A DNA stretch of 64,000 nucleotides from Flavobacterium sp. KACC 22761. Lineage in GTDB: Bacteria; Bacteroidota; Bacteroidia; Flavobacteriales; Flavobacteriaceae. The stretch is from NCBI RefSeq assembly GCF_034058155.1, contig NZ_CP139148.1, positions 4,340,001 to 4,404,000 of the forward strand. Direction: 5' to 3'. The notes below the pieces were generated by a model. That model searched no databases. It was not told where the DNA came from and saw only the letters and a list, made by a program, of their open reading frames with translations. The translations under genes were made by a program, and so were the position numbers. Below, in pieces: positions 10,001 to 18,876 of the stretch (its first letter is position 1; each line of letters begins with the position of its first letter).

Positions 10001-10221
10001 TATTGAGTATTCTGCAAAATTGGCGATTGCGTGTATACATTTCCGATACCTGCTGAGGCATATACCATTCCTAAATTTGGAGTAGATACCGCCACGGAAA
10101 CTCCCGGAAGTCCGCTTCCTGACCATGAGTTTGTAACAGCAGTTTGCAATTTTTGCTGAAATGTTTGCGCCTTTACAAGCATTATGCTGCATAACAATAA
10201 TAAAGTGTAGTGTTTTTTCAT
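7003..10221 (-). CDS. Secreted S12 serine hydrolase with golvesin/PKD tail and T9SS signal
   Basis: The 1,072-residue protein starts with a signal peptide (1-18). A beta-lactamase/DD-peptidase (S12) domain covers about 20-355. Its catalytic motifs are Ser78-Ala-Thr-Lys81, Tyr174-Ser-Asn176 and His302-Thr-Gly304. YSN plus HTG is the pattern of the R61 DD-peptidase, while class C beta-lactamases have KTG. After it come an FN3-like domain (about 369-480), a golvesin-like domain (about 484-625), two PKD domains (about 630-800), a jelly-roll-like module (about 803-965) and a T9SS sorting domain (VYPNPTNGILNL near 1003). The protein should be exported and released or surface-anchored. Substrate is inferred: a D-Ala peptide of foreign or own peptidoglycan. 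An esterase role is also possible, since S12 includes these. Confidence 0.88.
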   Translation of the reverse strand: MKKHYTLLLLCSIMLVKAQTFQQKLQTAVTNSWSGSGLPGVSVAVSTPNLGMVYASAGIGNVYTQSPILQNTQYRIASATKNFTATLIMRLQEAGYFNINDKLSQHLVIPGLPNGSTITIKQLLQHTAGVGDYLNGSSDFINAAVPDKIFTDAEIVGYINNMGAAFTPGSSYEYSNGGFYLLGMLIEKKLGKTLDVAIQEWVASPLELTNTFMDFTSTTTNKIPNLAEGTRAYNYSPTSVKGAGAIVANPGDLAKYCKAVFGGNYLTQSSINAMISPSALNSAYGLGTRLYTSSNNVKYHGHTGTILGYNSFMYFIPSLNVSVAITTNAYASPSSLWDNIKTAVYNVVEQEYLSYCATNNCFSANIPVPTAPTAGQVYVNTPVNFAWDSTVSGADYRIQVSKSNSGWNDTDGFTSATTPNSTVVVNDVVNTAKTYSWNATNAAVSESPIGGTVYYYTIRSYSAATGTSKYSAPVSFTPKSAGCTLPGTTSITVDNLDAALVGAWTSTSATAGYIGTNYIHDGDTGKGTKSATFTPLIAQRGKYEVFINFTAGTNRPTNVPVDIIDENGTTTVTVNQQTNNATWVSLGRYNFSAGSRGKVVIRTTGTTGVVIADAFKFTFVDCLPENVAPVANFTPASATVCEGQTVTYTSTSTNATSYSWSFPGGTPSTSTAANPVVTYSTSGTYDASLTATNSVGSDTKTITGLVTVNPAATVVAGFTAPLAELAVGESMTLTNTSTGATTYAWTFPNGSPATSTAANPSVSFTTTGTKTITLVASNACGSNTYTLTICVGTNTKTTLETFEASAGRFTSVPTTSGSTVGIATTSTLARATDSYKNGTASLKAVLYDNTSVTTNWLVRLLSGGGTPANNQAFVGNQGSFGFWLKTSTANAGATVTAWIDDADGLEELPPIAIINNGAWNYYEWFLPTAVGTTITTGNGIVGGASVTLDAIVIKQNNTANTMTVWIDDIQHNYISGCSGTRKMLDVADVEEVKITEGLVVYPNPTNGILNLSFENNTKSDVYLYNILGQQLLNTTFEGNEKELDLNNFDQGIYLLQVITDGKTSTKKIILNK
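8119..8361 (-). repeat. 243-bp tract identical to 11442-11684
   Basis: Aligned base by base at an offset of 3,323, this PKD-coding tract has no difference from 11442-11684. Sites just outside differ (8118 T versus 11441 C; 8362 C versus 11685 A). The flanking tail sequence differs at many silent sites. Confidence 0.9.
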
Positions 10222-10280
10222 AGCATAACATTTTCAATGATTTTTTAAAAAACTAAACTATAAGCAAACCGATTGTAATA

Positions 10281-10318
10281 AAACTACCCAAACATTGTAA
10301 GTAACGTCTGGGTAGTTT
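10281..10318 (-). terminator. Terminator of the amidase gene
   Basis: AAACTACCCA (10281-10290) pairs perfectly with TGGGTAGTTT (10309-10318). The minus strand then runs into TTTT. It lies just past the stop codon at 10326. Confidence 0.75.
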
Positions 10319-10325
10319 AAAAAGA

Positions 10326-13300
10326 TTACTTATTCAAAATAATCTTTTTAGTTGATGTTTTGCCATCGGTTATGACTTGAAGCAAATAAATTCCTTGATC
10401 AAAATTATTCAGATCAAGTTGTTTTTCATTTCCTTCAAAAGTGGTATTCAACAATTGCTGACCCAAAATATTATACAGATAAACATCCGATTTTGTGTTG
10501 TTTTCCAAACTCAAATTCAAAATTCCGTTTGTCGGGTTTGGATATACTACCAAGCCTTCTGTAATTTTTACTTCTTCAACATCGGCAACATCCAGCATTT
10601 TTCTAGTTCCAGAACATCCAGAAATATAATTGTGCTGAATATCATCAATCCAAACGGTCATCGTATTGGCCGTATTACTTTGTTTGATCACAATTGCATC
10701 CAGAGTTACAGAAGCTCCATTAACGATTCCGTTTCCTGTAGTAATTGTTGTTCCTACTGCAGTTGGCAAAAACCATTCGTAGTAATTCCAAGCTCCATTG
10801 TTTATAATGGCTTGCGGAGGCAATTCTTCAAGTCCGTCAGCATCATCAATCCAAGCCGTTACAGTCGCTCCTGCATTTGCAGTGCTTGTTTTCAGCCAAA
10901 AACCGAAAGATCCTTGATTGCCAACAAAAGCCTGATTATTTGCAGGAGTTCCTCCGCCAGAAAGCAAACGCACCAACCAATCTGTACTAACTGATGTATT
11001 GTCATATAAAACTGCTTTTAAACTTGCTGTTCCATTTTTAAAACCATCTGTCGCTCTTGCCAAAGTGGAAGTCGTTGCAATACCCACCGTCGAACCCGAA
11101 GTAGTTGGAACTTGAGTGAATCTTCCAGCAGAAGCTTCAAAAGTTTCTAAAGTTGTCGTAGTATCTGAGCCCACACAAAATGTCATTGTATAGGTATTGC
11201 TTCCGCAAGCATTTGAAGCTACTAATGTAACAGTCTTTGAACCCGCAGTTGTAAAACTTACCGATGGATTTGCTGCTGTACTTGTTGCAGGAGATCCATT
11301 AGGAAAAGTCCACGCGTAAGTAGTCGCTCCTGTAGAAGTATTTGTCAAGGTTATGCTCTCTCCTACTGCTAATTCTGCCAAAGGAGCTGTAAAACCTGCC
11401 ACAACAGTTGCTGCAGGATTTACTGTTACCAATCCTGTTACTGTTTTTGTATCAGAACCTACTGAATTTGTTGCTGTTAAGCTTGCATCATAAGTTCCTG
11501 AAGTACTATAAGTAACCACCGGATTAGCGGCCGTACTCGTACTTGGCGTTCCTCCTGGGAATGACCAGCTGTAAGAAGTTGCGTTTGTAGAAGTACTAGT
11601 ATAAGTCACCGTTTGTCCTTCGCAAACTGTCGCGCTTGCTGGCGTAAAATTAGCTACTGGCGCTACATTCTCTGGCAAACAATCAACAAAAGTAAATTTA
11701 AAAGCATCTGCAATAACAACTCCTGTTGTGCCTGTTGTACGGATCACCACTTTGCCTGTAGAACCTGCACTGAAATTGTATCTTCCTAATGAAACCCAAG
11801 TCGCATTATTGATCTGCTGATTTACGGTAACTGTAGTTGTTCCGTTTTCATCAATAATATCCACAGGAACATTTGTCGGCCGGTTTGTTCCTGCCGTAAA
11901 GTTGATGAATACTTCATACTTCCCTCTTTGAGCAATTGATGGAGTAAAAGTCGCCGATTTAGTTCCTTTTCCTGTATCGCCATCATGAATATAATCTGTA
12001 CCAATGTATCCTGCTGTCGCAGAAGTCGAAGTCCATGCTCCCACCAAAGTTGCCGCTAAATTATCAACCGTAATTGAGGTTGTTCCTGGCACAGTACAGC
12101 CAGCGCTTTTTGGCGTAAAACTTACTGGAGTTGAATAATTTGAAGTTCCGGTTGCAGCACTGTAACTTCTGATTGTATAATAATAGACAGTTCCGCCAAT
12201 TGGAGATTCTGAAACTGCTGCATTTGTTGCATTCCAAGAATATGTTTTTACCGTATTGACAACATCATTAACCACTACAGTACTATTTGGCGTAGTTGCC
12301 GATGTAAATCCGTCTGTAGAATTCCATCCCGAATTTGATTTTGAAACCTGAATACGGTAATCTGCTCCTGAAACTGTAGAATCCCAAGCAAAGTTTACCG
12401 GAGTACTCACATAAATTTGGCCTGCTGTAGGCGCAGTAGGTACAGGAACATTTGTTGTACTTCCAGCAGCAATTTTAGCTAACAAAACATTCCAACGAGC
12501 CGTTGTAAGATTAGGGCAATCTGTACCTGTATTTACGTCATTATGACCGTAAATTCCACGGTTTCCATTTGTTACTCGTCTTGTTTTTGGAACACCAGCT
12601 CTATCACAAACATCAATTGCTAAAGCCGCCGCCGCATTCAACATTGGCTGGCTATCCCACATTGATAAATTTGTTGCCAAAACTTCATGCTCTGTACTCA
12701 CTCCAGCTCCATTCCACTGTGGATATCCTGAAACTCCTTGCGAATAAGCACGATCAGCTTCACGAACAACCTGCGAAATCTGACCATCAGAATTACGAAT
12801 GCAATAGTGTGCAGAAGTTGGGGTTGTTCTGCTACAATCATTAAAATATGAAATAGCGCCTTCATAAGTACCTGTTGCCATATAGTGTACGAAATAATAA
12901 TCAATACCATAGCCATTACGCCCTACCCCATAATTACAAGCTGTAATTCTTGATAAAGCTCCTGGATAATCAACCGCCATAACTGCTTCAGCTGCACTTG
13001 TTTTAGCAGTTGAACTTTTTGAAGTTTTAGATGAGGGAATTGTTACTGTATTTCCTTTGATGTCAATAATTTCTTTCCAAAGTGTAACGGTTTTTGAACC
13101 GTCTTTAATTACTTTAAAAATACGTTCTGCCAATGAAGTTTTCATCGCTTCATCTTTCAAACCAGTTAATTCTCGGGTTGCATCGAACCAATCTTCCAAA
13201 CTTTTTGGATTTGCATTTTTCTGATAACTTTTAAGCAAAGCCGCCGCCGCTCGAATATTAGTTTTAGCATCAGTCTTAATCGCTTCTGGAGTAGATTTGA

Positions 13301-13832
13301 TTAATTTTGCACCTTCAGCAATCTGGTTGTTGTAATTGCTTTCAATCAATCCCATTACGCCCCAAGATCCGTAGAAAGAGGATGACACTTGTGCCCAGTT
13401 ACTCTGCACTTGTCCTACTGCCATCAAAATTTCGACAGGAACACCAAATTCTTTGCTTGCTTCAGCAAAATATTTCGTCATTGTCAGTACAGAAGGATGG
13501 GGTCTGTTTAGATATTCTTTCAAAAGTTCTCCATTATGTTCGCATTCTAAATCCTCATGTTTTTCAGTTACACCCGGCTTGCTGGTTACGGCATTTTTTT
13601 TATTTGTTAATGCCAAATAATCATTCATATCTCTTTGCAGAAATACTTCACCATCAGGTTTAATTTCTTTTTTAATCGAAGATTTCAAATATTTGTCGGC
13701 CAAAGAATAGAGTTGCGCATCACTTGGCTTTTTGGAGTCTGGCGTCGTTTGCGCCAAACCGGATACAATACTAAACAAAACCATAATTGTAGCAATTTGG
13801 TTTCGTAGGTTAATAGGTTTGTTTTTCTTCAT
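10326..13832 (-). CDS. Secreted SLT-like plus N-acetylmuramoyl-L-alanine amidase with golvesin/PKD tail and T9SS signal
   Basis: The 1,168-residue protein has a signal peptide (about 1-27) and a lysozyme/SLT-like domain (about 100-215). An Amidase_2 domain (about 285-455) has zinc-ligand candidates His316, His430 (YGHNDV) and Cys439 (TGTDCP). It then has the same tail as its neighbours: FN3-like, golvesin-like, two PKD, jelly-roll-like and T9SS domains. The amidase cleaves the MurNAc-L-Ala bond and strips stem peptides from glycan strands. In the SLT-like domain the expected catalytic Glu of the ExxW-type motif is Gln143 (VQSNW), so this domain may bind without cutting. Export by T9SS points to extracellular peptidoglycan as the target. 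Confidence 0.88.
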   Translation of the reverse strand: MKKNKPINLRNQIATIMVLFSIVSGLAQTTPDSKKPSDAQLYSLADKYLKSSIKKEIKPDGEVFLQRDMNDYLALTNKKNAVTSKPGVTEKHEDLECEHNGELLKEYLNRPHPSVLTMTKYFAEASKEFGVPVEILMAVGQVQSNWAQVSSSFYGSWGVMGLIESNYNNQIAEGAKLIKSTPEAIKTDAKTNIRAAAALLKSYQKNANPKSLEDWFDATRELTGLKDEAMKTSLAERIFKVIKDGSKTVTLWKEIIDIKGNTVTIPSSKTSKSSTAKTSAAEAVMAVDYPGALSRITACNYGVGRNGYGIDYYFVHYMATGTYEGAISYFNDCSRTTPTSAHYCIRNSDGQISQVVREADRAYSQGVSGYPQWNGAGVSTEHEVLATNLSMWDSQPMLNAAAALAIDVCDRAGVPKTRRVTNGNRGIYGHNDVNTGTDCPNLTTARWNVLLAKIAAGSTTNVPVPTAPTAGQIYVSTPVNFAWDSTVSGADYRIQVSKSNSGWNSTDGFTSATTPNSTVVVNDVVNTVKTYSWNATNAAVSESPIGGTVYYYTIRSYSAATGTSNYSTPVSFTPKSAGCTVPGTTSITVDNLAATLVGAWTSTSATAGYIGTDYIHDGDTGKGTKSATFTPSIAQRGKYEVFINFTAGTNRPTNVPVDIIDENGTTTVTVNQQINNATWVSLGRYNFSAGSTGKVVIRTTGTTGVVIADAFKFTFVDCLPENVAPVANFTPASATVCEGQTVTYTSTSTNATSYSWSFPGGTPSTSTAANPVVTYSTSGTYDASLTATNSVGSDTKTVTGLVTVNPAATVVAGFTAPLAELAVGESITLTNTSTGATTYAWTFPNGSPATSTAANPSVSFTTAGSKTVTLVASNACGSNTYTMTFCVGSDTTTTLETFEASAGRFTQVPTTSGSTVGIATTSTLARATDGFKNGTASLKAVLYDNTSVSTDWLVRLLSGGGTPANNQAFVGNQGSFGFWLKTSTANAGATVTAWIDDADGLEELPPQAIINNGAWNYYEWFLPTAVGTTITTGNGIVNGASVTLDAIVIKQSNTANTMTVWIDDIQHNYISGCSGTRKMLDVADVEEVKITEGLVVYPNPTNGILNLSLENNTKSDVYLYNILGQQLLNTTFEGNEKQLDLNNFDQGIYLLQVITDGKTSTKKIILNK
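11442..11684 (-). repeat. 243-bp tract identical to 8119-8361
   Basis: This is the partner of the identical tract in the neighbouring S12 hydrolase gene. The equivalent part of the third paralog (about 15047-15340) is clearly diverged. Confidence 0.9.
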
Positions 13833-13873
13833 ACTTTTTGTTTTTTGTTAATAAATAGCTTACGATAGTGTGG

Positions 13874-13911
13874 TTAATAGTAAGAAATCACATGAAAAAA
13901 TATTTATTTAA
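13874..13911 (-). promoter_or_regulatory. Upstream element shared with the GHL10 gene
   Basis: On the plus strand TAATAGTAA is followed by ATCA and ACATGAAAAAATATTTATTT. A similar order (TAATAGTAA, ATCA, ACATGCAAAAACACTTATTT) occurs at 17705-17746. Both lie 40-75 bp upstream of the start codons of genes whose catalytic heads are unrelated. Confidence 0.35.
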
Positions 13912-13922
13912 GCATAAAAGAA

Positions 13923-13940
13923 CCGCCAGTAAATTGGCGG
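13923..13940 (-). terminator. Terminator of the GHL10 tail gene
   Basis: CCGCCA (13923-13928) pairs with TGGCGG (13935-13940) around a 6-base loop. The minus strand continues with a T-rich run. It lies 26 bp past the stop codon at 13966. Confidence 0.65.
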
Positions 13941-13965
13941 CCCTTTTAACCTAAAAAACCAAAAA

Positions 13966-16900
13966 TTATTTATTTAAAACGATCTTTTTAGTAGTGATTT
14001 TTCCATCGGTTGTAACCTGGAGAAGATAAATTCCATTTCCAAAATTGTTCAGATCAAGTTGTTGTTCTGTACCTTCAAAAGTGGTATTTATCAATTGTTG
14101 TCCAGTGATATTAAACAATCGAACATCTGATTTTACATTGCTGTCCAGTTTCAAATTCAAAATTCCGTTGGTTGGATTTGGATATACAATCAATTCATCA
14201 GAAACTTTAATATTTTCAGACTCTTCAAGCGCTGCAACATCTTCTTCTTTCGACATTTTTCTAGTTCCAGAACAAGCCGAAATATAATTGTGCTGAATAT
14301 CATCAATCCAAACTGTCATTGTATTTGCAGTATTATTTTGTTTGATTACAATAGCATCTAATGTTACCGAAGCACCGTCAACAATTCCGTTTCCTGTTGT
14401 GATAGTTGTTCCTACTGAAGTTGGCAGAAACCATTCGTAGTAATTCCAAGCTCCATTATTGATGATCGTTTGCGGAGGCAATTCTTCTAAACCATCAGTA
14501 TCATCAATCCAAGCCGTTACTGTTGCTCCCGCATTTGCAGTACTTGTTTTCAACCAAAATCCAAAAGATCCTTGATTCCCTACAAAAGCTTGATTGTTTG
14601 CAGGAGTTCCTCCGCCAGAAAGCAAACGTACTAACCAGTTTGTGGTTACAGTAGTATTATCATTTAAAACAGCCTTTAAACTCGCCGTTCCATTTTTGAA
14701 ACTGTCTGTTGCTCTCGCCAATGTTGATGTGGTTGCTATTCCAACTGTAGAGCCTGATGTTGTAGGACCACTTGTAAATCTTCCTGATGAAGCTTCAAAA
14801 GTTTCCAACGTAGTTTTGGTATTTGTTCCAACACAGATTGTCATCGTATAAGTGTTGCTTCCGCAGGCATTTGAAGCCACCAAAGTAATCGTTTTGGTTC
14901 CTGTTGTCGTAAAATTCACTGTTGGGTTTGCGGCAGTACTCGTTGCTGGAGAACCATTTGGAAAAGTCCATGCATACGTTGTAGCGCCTGTAGAAGTATT
15001 AGTCAATGTCATATTTTCGCCAGTCGCCACTTCTGAATAAGGAGCGGTGAACCCAGCTACGACCGTTCCTGAAGGATTTACAGTAATTACATTAGTCAAT
15101 GTTTTCGTATTCGAACCTGCCCCATTTGTCGCCGTAAGAGCAACATTATATGTTCCAGCAGTATTATACGTTACAACCGGACTTGCTGCGGTACTTGTAC
15201 TCGGAGTTCCTCCCGGAAATGACCAACTATAAGAAGTTGCATTGGTAGAAGCATTTGTATATGTAACTGTTTGTCCTGCACAAATTGTAGCCGAAGCTGG
15301 CGTAAAATCAGCTACTGGCGGTGTAGCATCTGGCAAACAGTCTATGAAATAAAATCGAACGGCATCGGCAATTACAACTCCTGACGTGCCGGTAGTACGA
15401 ATTACAACTTTATTACTAGTCCCTGCACTGAAATTGTAAGTTCCCAACGAAACCCAAGTTCCATTATTAATTTGTTGATTTACAGGAACAGTTGTTATTC
15501 CACTTTCGTGAATGATATCCACAGGAACATTATTCGCACGATTGGTTCCAGCAGTATGATTGATAAAAACTTCGTACTTGCCTCTTTGGGTAATTGTTGG
15601 AGTAAAAGTTGCTGTTTTTGTACCTTTTGCAGTATCTCCATCATGAATATAATTTGACCCAACATAACCTGCTGTTGCCGATGTTGCTGTCCACGATCCT
15701 ACTAGAGTTGCATCAACATTATCTATAGTAATGACAGTTGTTCCTGGTACAGTACAATTCGCACTTGTTGGAGTAAAACTTACTGGAGCAGAATATCTTG
15801 AAGTTCCAGTTGTCGCACTATAACTTCTTATGGTATAATAATATGTCGTTCCTCCTATTGGAGCTTCATAAACAGCAGTATTAGGCTGATCCCAAACATA
15901 ACTCATTGTTGTATTCACCACGGCATTTACAACAACTGTAGCATTTGGCGTTGTACCACTTGTGAATCCGTTTGTTTCTGTCCACCCAGAATTAGATTTC
16001 GAAACCTGAATTCGGTAATCTCCATTAGTAACACTAGAATTCCAAGAAAAATCTACCGGAGAACTCACATATAATTCTCCCTCCGTCGGACTCAAAGCTA
16101 CTGGAGCGGCTGGTAAACTACTATAGGGAACACCCGTAATGTTAGCACTTTCATTATTGTTTTTATCTAATGCCGTTACTAGGAAATAATTATTTGGAGC
16201 TGTTAATTGTGTCGTTGTTAATGTAAGTTGGGTAGCATTTACAATATCCAAAACTTTCGTTCCATCTTGTTTAAAATTTGGAATATCGGCCTGTGTGGCA
16301 AATGCATAGACCACATATTTTATCGCCAAATCGCCATCAGTCGCAGCAACTGGAGCATCCCATTTAAGAGTATTTCCTTCAAACCTAATATTTGTCGGCT
16401 CCAACGGACACACATTATCTTTCCATGGCATCGATGGCGGAAAGGATTTATACTTGTATTGATTATTCTGCAAAGTTGTTGCGATGCCTTTTTCATTACT
16501 CATTATGTACTGAGTAGAGTAAGAAGTTTGCCCGAAAGTATTTGTCATTCCAGGAATTCGGTTTTGATCGATTTGATTCTGAATTTCCGAAGCTGGCCAA
16601 TTCTGAGAAGAAGTGCTCGGCAAACGATCATAACCCTGGCTAACATATAAATGTCTGCCATAAGTTGCTACTTGGTCATTCCACCATTGCGAAAGTTTGA
16701 TATAATCTTGAGATCCTCCAATTTTCCAATACAATTGAGGAGAAATGAAATCTACTTTTCCATTTTGCAACCAATTTATTGGGTCACAATATAAAGCACT
16801 ATAAGAAGGATTTCCAACAATTCCTGTCGGAACTCCGCTTTTCCAAATTCCGAACGGGGCAACGCCAAAAACAATATTCTTATTATTATTGGCATTGATA

Positions 16901-17679
16901 ACCTGCAAAGCATCATAAACGCCCGCAATCATTTTGTTGACATTATCACGACGCCAATCATCAATATTGCTTATTCCTGTGGGATTATTATTGGCGTAAG
17001 TCGTGGCATCTTGATTGTTTGCCATTCCTTGATCTGGGTAAAAATAATCGTCAAAAACAATTCCGTCGATGTCATAACGCGAAGCAATATCTTGTACAAT
17101 GCTGATAATATAATTTCTCACCGCAGGCAAACCCGGATTCAAAATTTTAAGATTTGCATTATTTGAAGCTGTAAAAACCCAAGAAGGATTCAATTTAGAA
17201 ACGTGATTATTTGCCAAAGTATAACCGCCAACGCTTGCACGATACGGATTTAACCAAGCGTGTAAATCCAATCCTCGTTTTCTACATTCAGTAATCGCAA
17301 AACTCAATGGATCCCACATCGGATTTGGCGCCACGCCCTGCGTTCCTGTCAACCAGTAAGACCAAGGTTCAATTGATGAATTATAAAGAGCGTCGCATTC
17401 TGGCCGAACCTGAAAATACACCGTATTAATTCCTGTAAGAACCAATTTATCTAAAATGGAAATTAACTCCGCTTGTTGAACTGCAGGAGTTGCAGTTCTA
17501 TTGCTTGGCCAATCTAAGTTGTAAACAGATGTCAAATAAGTACCTCTCAAATCTGCTTTAGGACTTGAACTAATTTCAGGGCCACTATTCGAACATCCCA
17601 ATGGGATATTGGTTCCTTGGCCAAACATCAGACCATTGGCAATTATCAAAAAGAATAGATTAAGTAGTTTTTGCTTCAT
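13966..17679 (-). CDS. Secreted GHL10 (DUF187) glycosidase with FN3/golvesin/PKD tail and T9SS signal
   Basis: The 1,237-residue protein has a signal peptide (about 1-20) and a GHL10 TIM-barrel domain (about 43-400). That domain shows RGTYLTSVYNLDWPS, GINTVYFQVRPECDALY, LHAWLNPYR and a DGIVFDDYFYPD acidic motif. An FN3 domain (about 425-515) follows. Then comes the tail shared with the two downstream genes: FN3-like, golvesin-like, two PKD, jelly-roll-like and T9SS domains. Escherichia coli DigH, a GHL10 enzyme, cleaves denuded peptidoglycan glycan, that is, glycan whose stem peptides an amidase has removed. Next to a secreted amidase, the same role is a reasonable inference. A polysaccharide other than peptidoglycan cannot be excluded. 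Confidence 0.88.
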   Translation of the reverse strand: MKQKLLNLFFLIIANGLMFGQGTNIPLGCSNSGPEISSSPKADLRGTYLTSVYNLDWPSNRTATPAVQQAELISILDKLVLTGINTVYFQVRPECDALYNSSIEPWSYWLTGTQGVAPNPMWDPLSFAITECRKRGLDLHAWLNPYRASVGGYTLANNHVSKLNPSWVFTASNNANLKILNPGLPAVRNYIISIVQDIASRYDIDGIVFDDYFYPDQGMANNQDATTYANNNPTGISNIDDWRRDNVNKMIAGVYDALQVINANNNKNIVFGVAPFGIWKSGVPTGIVGNPSYSALYCDPINWLQNGKVDFISPQLYWKIGGSQDYIKLSQWWNDQVATYGRHLYVSQGYDRLPSTSSQNWPASEIQNQIDQNRIPGMTNTFGQTSYSTQYIMSNEKGIATTLQNNQYKYKSFPPSMPWKDNVCPLEPTNIRFEGNTLKWDAPVAATDGDLAIKYVVYAFATQADIPNFKQDGTKVLDIVNATQLTLTTTQLTAPNNYFLVTALDKNNNESANITGVPYSSLPAAPVALSPTEGELYVSSPVDFSWNSSVTNGDYRIQVSKSNSGWTETNGFTSGTTPNATVVVNAVVNTTMSYVWDQPNTAVYEAPIGGTTYYYTIRSYSATTGTSRYSAPVSFTPTSANCTVPGTTVITIDNVDATLVGSWTATSATAGYVGSNYIHDGDTAKGTKTATFTPTITQRGKYEVFINHTAGTNRANNVPVDIIHESGITTVPVNQQINNGTWVSLGTYNFSAGTSNKVVIRTTGTSGVVIADAVRFYFIDCLPDATPPVADFTPASATICAGQTVTYTNASTNATSYSWSFPGGTPSTSTAASPVVTYNTAGTYNVALTATNGAGSNTKTLTNVITVNPSGTVVAGFTAPYSEVATGENMTLTNTSTGATTYAWTFPNGSPATSTAANPTVNFTTTGTKTITLVASNACGSNTYTMTICVGTNTKTTLETFEASSGRFTSGPTTSGSTVGIATTSTLARATDSFKNGTASLKAVLNDNTTVTTNWLVRLLSGGGTPANNQAFVGNQGSFGFWLKTSTANAGATVTAWIDDTDGLEELPPQTIINNGAWNYYEWFLPTSVGTTITTGNGIVDGASVTLDAIVIKQNNTANTMTVWIDDIQHNYISACSGTRKMSKEEDVAALEESENIKVSDELIVYPNPTNGILNLKLDSNVKSDVRLFNITGQQLINTTFEGTEQQLDLNNFGNGIYLLQVTTDGKITTKKIVLNK

Positions 17680-18876
17680 AGATTTGGTTGTTTTTAGTTA
17701 AAATAATAGTAAATATATCATAAAAAACATGCAAAAACACTTATTTAATAATGAGGATTCGTTTTAAAACATGCAAAAAACCGCAAATACATTCTTAAAT
17801 AACGCATAAAACCTTATAAACAAAAGAAACCTTTTAGTAGGAAATAATTAACAATTGTTAATAAAATATTTTAAAAAGTTTGAGATTTTTTTAATTTTAA
17901 GGAAAAATACTACGCGTAAATATCTATTTATAAATAAGGTGTAAGAAACTAAAAACCTAATTATCCGATAATTAAAAGTCAAATTTGAATAATTAGTGAA
18001 TTAGGCGAAATTAAATTGAATTAGAAAAGAATTTCGTCAAAGGATTATTGAAGAATAATAGAGGTATAATAATAGTAGGAATTCAAAACTTACGTCTCAT
18101 TTTTGAAAAAAAGAAAAAAGACAAAATCTATTTTTGATTGTTTATACTTATTCTAAAATTCTGCATCACATAAAAAAACCGTATTTATACTTATCGATAT
18201 TATCCAAAATTTAAATAATTTAACTACATCAAAAAGCAAGACATTTATAAGCCATTATTTTTTTTTCTCAAAAATCGCAATACACTCTAGGATAGCTGAC
18301 GAAATAGTAAATGAAATGCAATATCTGAATTAACACTCCGCTTCTCTTACTTTCATTTTTTATTACTTCACTCTCCTAAAAAAGTATTCTAAAAAGAAGA
18401 AAAAAGTGATTAAATTTTATTATTTTTATTTAACAAACGTTCAATTTGTTAAATTTCAACAAAAACATGTCTTTTTTGTTTTTTTTGGTCCCTAAAAAAA
18501 TGAACAAATAGCCAATATAGTGCTCATTTTAAAGATCTAGATAAAATATTGAGTTTATTTTTTTTTAGAAAACACAAAAAAACAACTAAAAATACAAAGA
18601 AATTTAACTAAAAAAGTTAAACAAATTAAAAAATATATATTTAATATTGCGCAAAGAAAGATCAGAAAGTGTTCATGAATATTTCCTTGATTTTTAATTT
18701 GCTTTTACAAACTTTAACAAATTAACATGCCTATGATGTAAACTGAACGTACGAAAGTTAGTTAATTGCTCAACCCTTTTCAGATTATGGATAATTCATT
18801 TTATAGAAATTTCAAAATTTTCCATATCTGTCGGTCCCATAATCAACCAAACACACAACCAACTTAACACTAACCT
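17680..18876. other. 1.2-kb AT-rich region without a gene
   Basis: No frame of 60 or more codons is present on either strand. The left end holds the upstream region of the GHL10 gene, including AACATGCAAAAA at 17727 and again at 17768 (41 bp apart). The right end should hold the promoter of the restriction-endonuclease-like gene, but no full TAnnTTTG promoter stands out. Nothing else is recognised. Confidence 0.6.
17705..17746 (-). promoter_or_regulatory. Upstream element shared with the amidase gene
   Basis: This is the partner of the element at 13874-13911, about 25-65 bp before the start codon at 17679. On the minus strand it includes TATATTTA, a near match to TAnnTTTG, with a T-rich stretch ending in TTTTTG upstream. 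Confidence 0.35.

Noticed and set aside
9998..10237. 79-codon minus-strand frame over the start of the S12 hydrolase
   Set aside because: It overlaps the well-supported signal peptide and catalytic domain in another frame.
12698..12916. Frames inside the amidase gene on both strands
   Set aside because: They are out of frame with a zinc-amidase whose motifs are intact, so they are shadows.
17680..18876. A missing methyltransferase gene beside the restriction-like gene
   Set aside because: No frame of 60 or more codons exists on either strand in this stretch, and the downstream gene is an MFS transporter.
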